Shown here: positions 6,458 to 8,649 of the stretch, piece by piece
How positions within the stretch are numbered: the first letter of the stretch is position 1
Layout of the letters: each line of letters opens with the position of its first letter
Assembly: GCA_944388825.1 (NCBI GenBank)
Contig: CALXKG010000222.1
Location: 1 to 8,649 of the forward strand
Direction of reading: 5' to 3'
DNA length: 8,649 nt
Source of the DNA: an uncultured Clostridia bacterium
GTDB taxonomy: Bacteria > Bacillota > Clostridia > Oscillospirales > Ruminococcaceae
Made by a program: the position numbers and the translations under genes
Notes under the pieces: model-generated
Databases searched by the model: none
Seen by the model: only the letters and a program-made list of their open reading frames with translations
Told to the model about the DNA's origin: nothing

Positions 6458-6480
6458 AATAATACGCTCATACGTATATT
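6458..6480 (-). promoter_or_regulatory. rpmE 5' leader hairpin, candidate L31 autoregulatory site
   Basis: On the minus strand AATATACG (6480 to 6473) pairs with CGTATTATT (6466 to 6458), one bulged T on the 3' side, closing a TATGAG loop. It begins about where transcription should start and ends just before the Shine-Dalgarno, so it would sit at the 5' end of an mRNA leader of about 45-50 nt. Leader motifs bound by L31 are known in several phyla including Firmicutes; I cannot test the match here. Confidence 0.4.
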
Positions 6481-6493
6481 CTTACAGCAAAAT

Positions 6494-6522
6494 ATGATAC
6501 CACATCTGCGGGGAAAATGCAA
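6494..6522 (-). promoter_or_regulatory. Promoter of rpmE
   Basis: On the minus strand: -35 TTGCAT (6522 to 6517), exactly 17 bp spacer, -10 TATCAT (6499 to 6494) with the TGn extension just before it. An A9/T9 tract (6533-6541) lies about 10 bp upstream of the -35 and could act as an UP element. This is a good primary-sigma promoter, suiting a ribosomal protein gene. Confidence 0.8.
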
Positions 6523-6615
6523 CCCCCTGCCGAAAAAAAAATCCTGCGCCCATCCGGTGAATTTTATGCGTCCTGCCGGTAAAAATAAAGGGGTACTGCA
6601 AAAAGGGGGGATCGG

Positions 6616-7089
6616 ATGGAGGCGGAAAGACGGCGCGGGCTTGCGCTTTTCTACTGGGGCGGGGTGCTCTACGGCCTGGTCGAGATCATCTGGCGGGGGG
6701 AGACCCACTGGACGATGCTGCTGACCGGCGGGGCCTGCTTCTGGCTGCTCGACCGGCTGGACGGGGTATCGGGGCGCGACCCGCTCGCCCTGCGCTGCTG
6801 CAAGGGCGCGCTCCTCATCACGGCGGCGGAACTGGCGGCCGGGCTTTTCTTCAACCGCCTTCTGCGGCTGGACGTCTGGGACTACTCCGGGCGGCCCTTC
6901 AACCTGCTGGGGCAGGTCTGCCCCCTTTACACCCTTTACTGGTACTTCCTCTGCTACCCGGCCTTCGGGATCCTGCGGCTGACGCGGCCGGGAACGGGCA
7001 AAAGCACCAAAAATCCGCCGCAAAAAGGGATTGCAAACGGGCGGCAAACCGTGTATAATAGGGATAAAAAATCTGTCAAGACATCTTGA
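6616..7089 (+). CDS. PF06541 family membrane protein (putative ABC-transporter type IV, CmpB-like)
   Basis: 157 residues with about four membrane helices (near 9-25, 32-46, 61-81 and 97-120) and a charged, disordered-looking tail from 124. Two family signatures are visible: YGLVEIIWRGETHW (19-32) followed by MLLTGG (34-39), and VWDYSGRPFNLLGQVC (87-102). These identify the PF06541 family, common in Clostridia and named a putative ABC-transporter permease, with no proven function that I know of; no ATPase or substrate-binding gene is nearby. The ATG at 6616 follows a G-rich run (6605-6610), a weak Shine-Dalgarno. No strong promoter was found in the 175-bp divergent gap with rpmE. The 3' end carries the pncB promoter, and the stop codon lies inside a palindrome, so the unusual tail (KSTKNPPQKGIANGRQ region) may owe its composition to those signals. 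Family is likely; role is unknown. Confidence 0.8.
   Translation: MEAERRRGLALFYWGGVLYGLVEIIWRGETHWTMLLTGGACFWLLDRLDGVSGRDPLALRCCKGALLITAAELAAGLFFNRLLRLDVWDYSGRPFNLLGQVCPLYTLYWYFLCYPAFGILRLTRPGTGKSTKNPPQKGIANGRQTVYNRDKKSVKTS
7031..7059 (+). promoter_or_regulatory. Promoter of pncB, inside the 3' end of the upstream gene
   Basis: -35 TTGCAA (7031-7036), exactly 17 bp spacer, -10 TATAAT (7054-7059). This is among the best promoter matches in the window. Transcription should start near 7066, giving a leader of about 118 nt before the pncB ATG. Confidence 0.75.
7076..7089. promoter_or_regulatory. 14-bp palindrome downstream of the pncB promoter, candidate operator
   Basis: TCAAGA-CA-TCTTGA is a perfect inverted repeat about 10-23 nt past the expected transcription start, overlapping the stop codon of the PF06541 gene. 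A second inverted repeat, TGTC-AA-GACA (7074-7083), overlaps it. The position suits a repressor. Nicotinate-salvage genes in Firmicutes are often controlled by NiaR, but I do not claim a match to its consensus. It could also be the first hairpin of the leader. Confidence 0.35.
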
Positions 7090-7121
7090 GTGCGGATGGA
7101 CCCCCGCCGGCGCAGGGCGCG

Positions 7122-7165
7122 GGGCGGAGTATTCGGACGCGCTCTGCCCGGGGGCCCTCTCCCGG
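7122..7165 (+). promoter_or_regulatory. GC-rich structured leader of pncB
   Basis: GGGCGGAG (7122-7129) pairs with CTCTGCCC (7142-7149, one G·U) around a 12-nt loop; an alternative stem CCGGG (7148-7152) with CCCGG (7161-7165) shares bases with it and ends 5 nt before the AGGAG. The two stems exclude each other at 7148-7149. No known riboswitch class is recognised. Confidence 0.3.
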
Positions 7166-7170
7166 CAAAA

Positions 7171-7175
7171 AGGAG
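7171..7175 (+). promoter_or_regulatory. Shine-Dalgarno site fixing the pncB start
   Basis: AGGAG, preceded by an A-run, lies 8 nt before ATG 7184. It excludes the longer frame starting at 7031, whose first codons fall on the pncB promoter. Confidence 0.8.
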
Positions 7176-7183
7176 AATGCATA

Positions 7184-8635
7184 ATGGATTGGAGCAACAA
7201 CCGCAACCTGACGATGCTGGTCGACTTTTACGAGCTGACGATGGGCAACGGCTATATGAAAGAAGGCATCGCCGAAAAAAGGGCCGTTTTCGATATGTTC
7301 TTCCGCAAGGTCCCGGACGGGGCCGGGTTTGCGATCTGCGCCGGGCTGGAGCAGCTGGTCAATTACCTGGAAAACCTCCGCTTCTCGGCCGGGGACATCG
7401 ACTACCTCCGCAGCAAGAACCTCTTCAGCGGCGAATTTTTGGACTACCTGCGCCATTTCAAGTTCTCCTGCAACGTCTGGGCGATGAAGGAAGGCACCCC
7501 GATCTTCCCGAACGAGCCGGTCGTCATCGTCGAAGGCCCGGTCATCCAGGCCCAGCTGGTCGAGACGATGGTGCTCCTTTCGATCAACTTCCAGTCGCTG
7601 GTCACCACCAAGGCAAACCGCATCTGCCGCGCCGCCCAGGGCCGCCCGGTCATGGAGTTCGGCTCCCGCCGGGCCCAGAGCTATGACGCGGCGGTACTGG
7701 GCGCCCGCGCCGCTTACATCGGCGGCTGCTCCGGCACCGCCTGCGCGATCTCCGACCGGGAGTACCAGATCCCGGCGCTGGGCACCATCGCCCACAGCTG
7801 GGTGCAGATGTTCCCCACCGAGTACGACGCCTTCAAGGCCTACGCCGAGACCTACCCGGACGCCTGCACGCTGCTGGTCGACACCTATAACGTCCTGAGA
7901 TCCGGCATCCCGAACGCGATCAAAGTCTTCGACGAGGTGCTGGCCCCGATGGGCTACCGCCCCAAAGGCGTCCGCATCGACTCGGGCGACATCGCCTACC
8001 TTTCCAAAAAGGCCCGCAGGATGCTGGACGCCGCCGGCTACCCCGACTGCACCATCGTCGCCTCCAACTCGCTGGACGAGTACCTGATCCGCGACCTGCT
8101 GCTCCAGGGGGCCAAGGTCGACTCCTTCGGCGTCGGGGAAAACCTCATCACCTCCAAATCCGACCCGGTCTTCGGCGGGGTGTACAAGCTGGTGGCGGTC
8201 GAGGGGCCGGACGGGAAGATGGAGCCCCGCATCAAGCTGTCCGAGACGGCCGAAAAGATCACCACCCCCAACAAGAAGATGGTCTACCGCCTCTATAAGA
8301 AAAACGACCATGAAGCGGTCGCCGACTACATCGCGATGTTCGACGAGGAGGTCCCCGCCGAAGGCCCGATCACCCTTTTCGACCCGGTCAACACCTGGAA
8401 GTCGAAAACCTTTGACGACGTCGAGCTCAAACCGATGCTCGTCCAGGTCTTCCAGGACGGCAAACGGGTCTACGACCTCCCCGACATCGAGGAGATCAAG
8501 TCCTACTGCCGCGACCAGGTCGACCACCTCTGGGAGGAGGTCAAGCGGTTTGAGAACCCCCACCGCTATTACGTCGACCTGTCGGAAAAGCTCTGGCACT
8601 CCAAGCGGGAGCTGCTGAAGGCGTTCCAGGGATAA
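7184..8635 (+). CDS. pncB: Nicotinate phosphoribosyltransferase
   Basis: 483 residues, the length of Gram-positive nicotinate phosphoribosyltransferases (about 480-490). It converts nicotinate, PRPP and ATP to nicotinate mononucleotide, the rate-setting entry of the Preiss-Handler salvage route to NAD, in the cytoplasm. The N-terminal domain begins NLTMLVDFYELTMGNGY (8-24). The phosphoribosyltransferase barrel carries EFGSRRAQS (158-166), GTIAHSW (200-206) with His204 as the expected phosphorylated residue, VDTYNVLRSG (232-241), GVRIDSGDIAYLSKKAR (262-278), ASNSLDE (293-299) and DSFGVGENLITSKSDPVFGG (313-332). A C-terminal domain with TTPNKKMVYRL (360-370) and a basic end follows. ATG 7184 is supported by AGGAG at 8 nt. 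It has its own promoter (7031-7059), a palindrome and a structured leader, so expression is probably regulated. The stop is TAA at 8633-8635; only 14 nt follow in the window. All signature residues are intact. Confidence 0.97.
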   Translation: MDWSNNRNLTMLVDFYELTMGNGYMKEGIAEKRAVFDMFFRKVPDGAGFAICAGLEQLVNYLENLRFSAGDIDYLRSKNLFSGEFLDYLRHFKFSCNVWAMKEGTPIFPNEPVVIVEGPVIQAQLVETMVLLSINFQSLVTTKANRICRAAQGRPVMEFGSRRAQSYDAAVLGARAAYIGGCSGTACAISDREYQIPALGTIAHSWVQMFPTEYDAFKAYAETYPDACTLLVDTYNVLRSGIPNAIKVFDEVLAPMGYRPKGVRIDSGDIAYLSKKARRMLDAAGYPDCTIVASNSLDEYLIRDLLLQGAKVDSFGVGENLITSKSDPVFGGVYKLVAVEGPDGKMEPRIKLSETAEKITTPNKKMVYRLYKKNDHEAVADYIAMFDEEVPAEGPITLFDPVNTWKSKTFDDVELKPMLVQVFQDGKRVYDLPDIEEIKSYCRDQVDHLWEEVKRFENPHRYYVDLSEKLWHSKRELLKAFQG

Positions 8636-8649
8636 GAAAACCGCCCCGG

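Noticed and set aside
7066..7183. Known NAD-type riboswitch upstream of pncB
   Set aside because: I could not recognise the conserved core of any described class; only generic GC-rich stems are visible.
7076..8599. 507-codon open frame on the minus strand across the whole pncB gene
   Set aside because: It is antisense to an unmistakable pncB with all family motifs. The translation is low-complexity, rich in V/D/G/L, as expected from codon bias in GC-rich genes.

Overview
The window looks like chromosomal housekeeping DNA from a GC-rich member of the Clostridia, probably Oscillospiraceae/Ruminococcaceae-like. This rests on four things: a primase–RpoD pair with Gram-positive-style proteins, strong AGGAGG-type Shine-Dalgarno sites, a Clostridia-type PF06541 membrane protein, and hairpin-rich intergenic repeats of the kind common in gut Oscillospiraceae. 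The lineage is an inference; no rRNA gene is present to confirm it.

Left part, all on the minus strand: a nearly complete SAM-dependent tRNA methyltransferase of the MnmM/YtqB family (1-560, cut by the window edge) with its own extended -10 promoter. Next is a non-coding stretch holding an imperfect palindromic element of about 200 bp (695-896). A 394-residue MFS transporter (959-2143) ends in a clear intrinsic terminator. Then comes a 368-bp non-coding stretch (2144-2511) packed with hairpins.

Centre, minus strand: rpmE (ribosomal protein L31) with a strong promoter, a short leader hairpin and its own terminator; then yigZ (IMPACT family); then dnaG (primase) and rpoD (primary sigma factor), 23 nt apart and surely co-transcribed. 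Together these genes serve translation, replication priming and basal transcription.

Right part, plus strand, divergent from rpmE: a small four-helix membrane protein of the PF06541 (CmpB-like) family, then pncB, nicotinate phosphoribosyltransferase, which salvages nicotinate into NAD. The pncB promoter lies inside the 3' end of the upstream gene. A 14-bp palindrome just downstream of it could be an operator.

I found no phage, CRISPR, transposase, toxin-antitoxin, defence system or biosynthetic cluster, and no convincing novel multi-gene system. The points most worth a second look are non-coding: the palindromic element, the hairpin array with a possible three-way junction, the rpmE leader hairpin, and the palindrome and structured leader of pncB.
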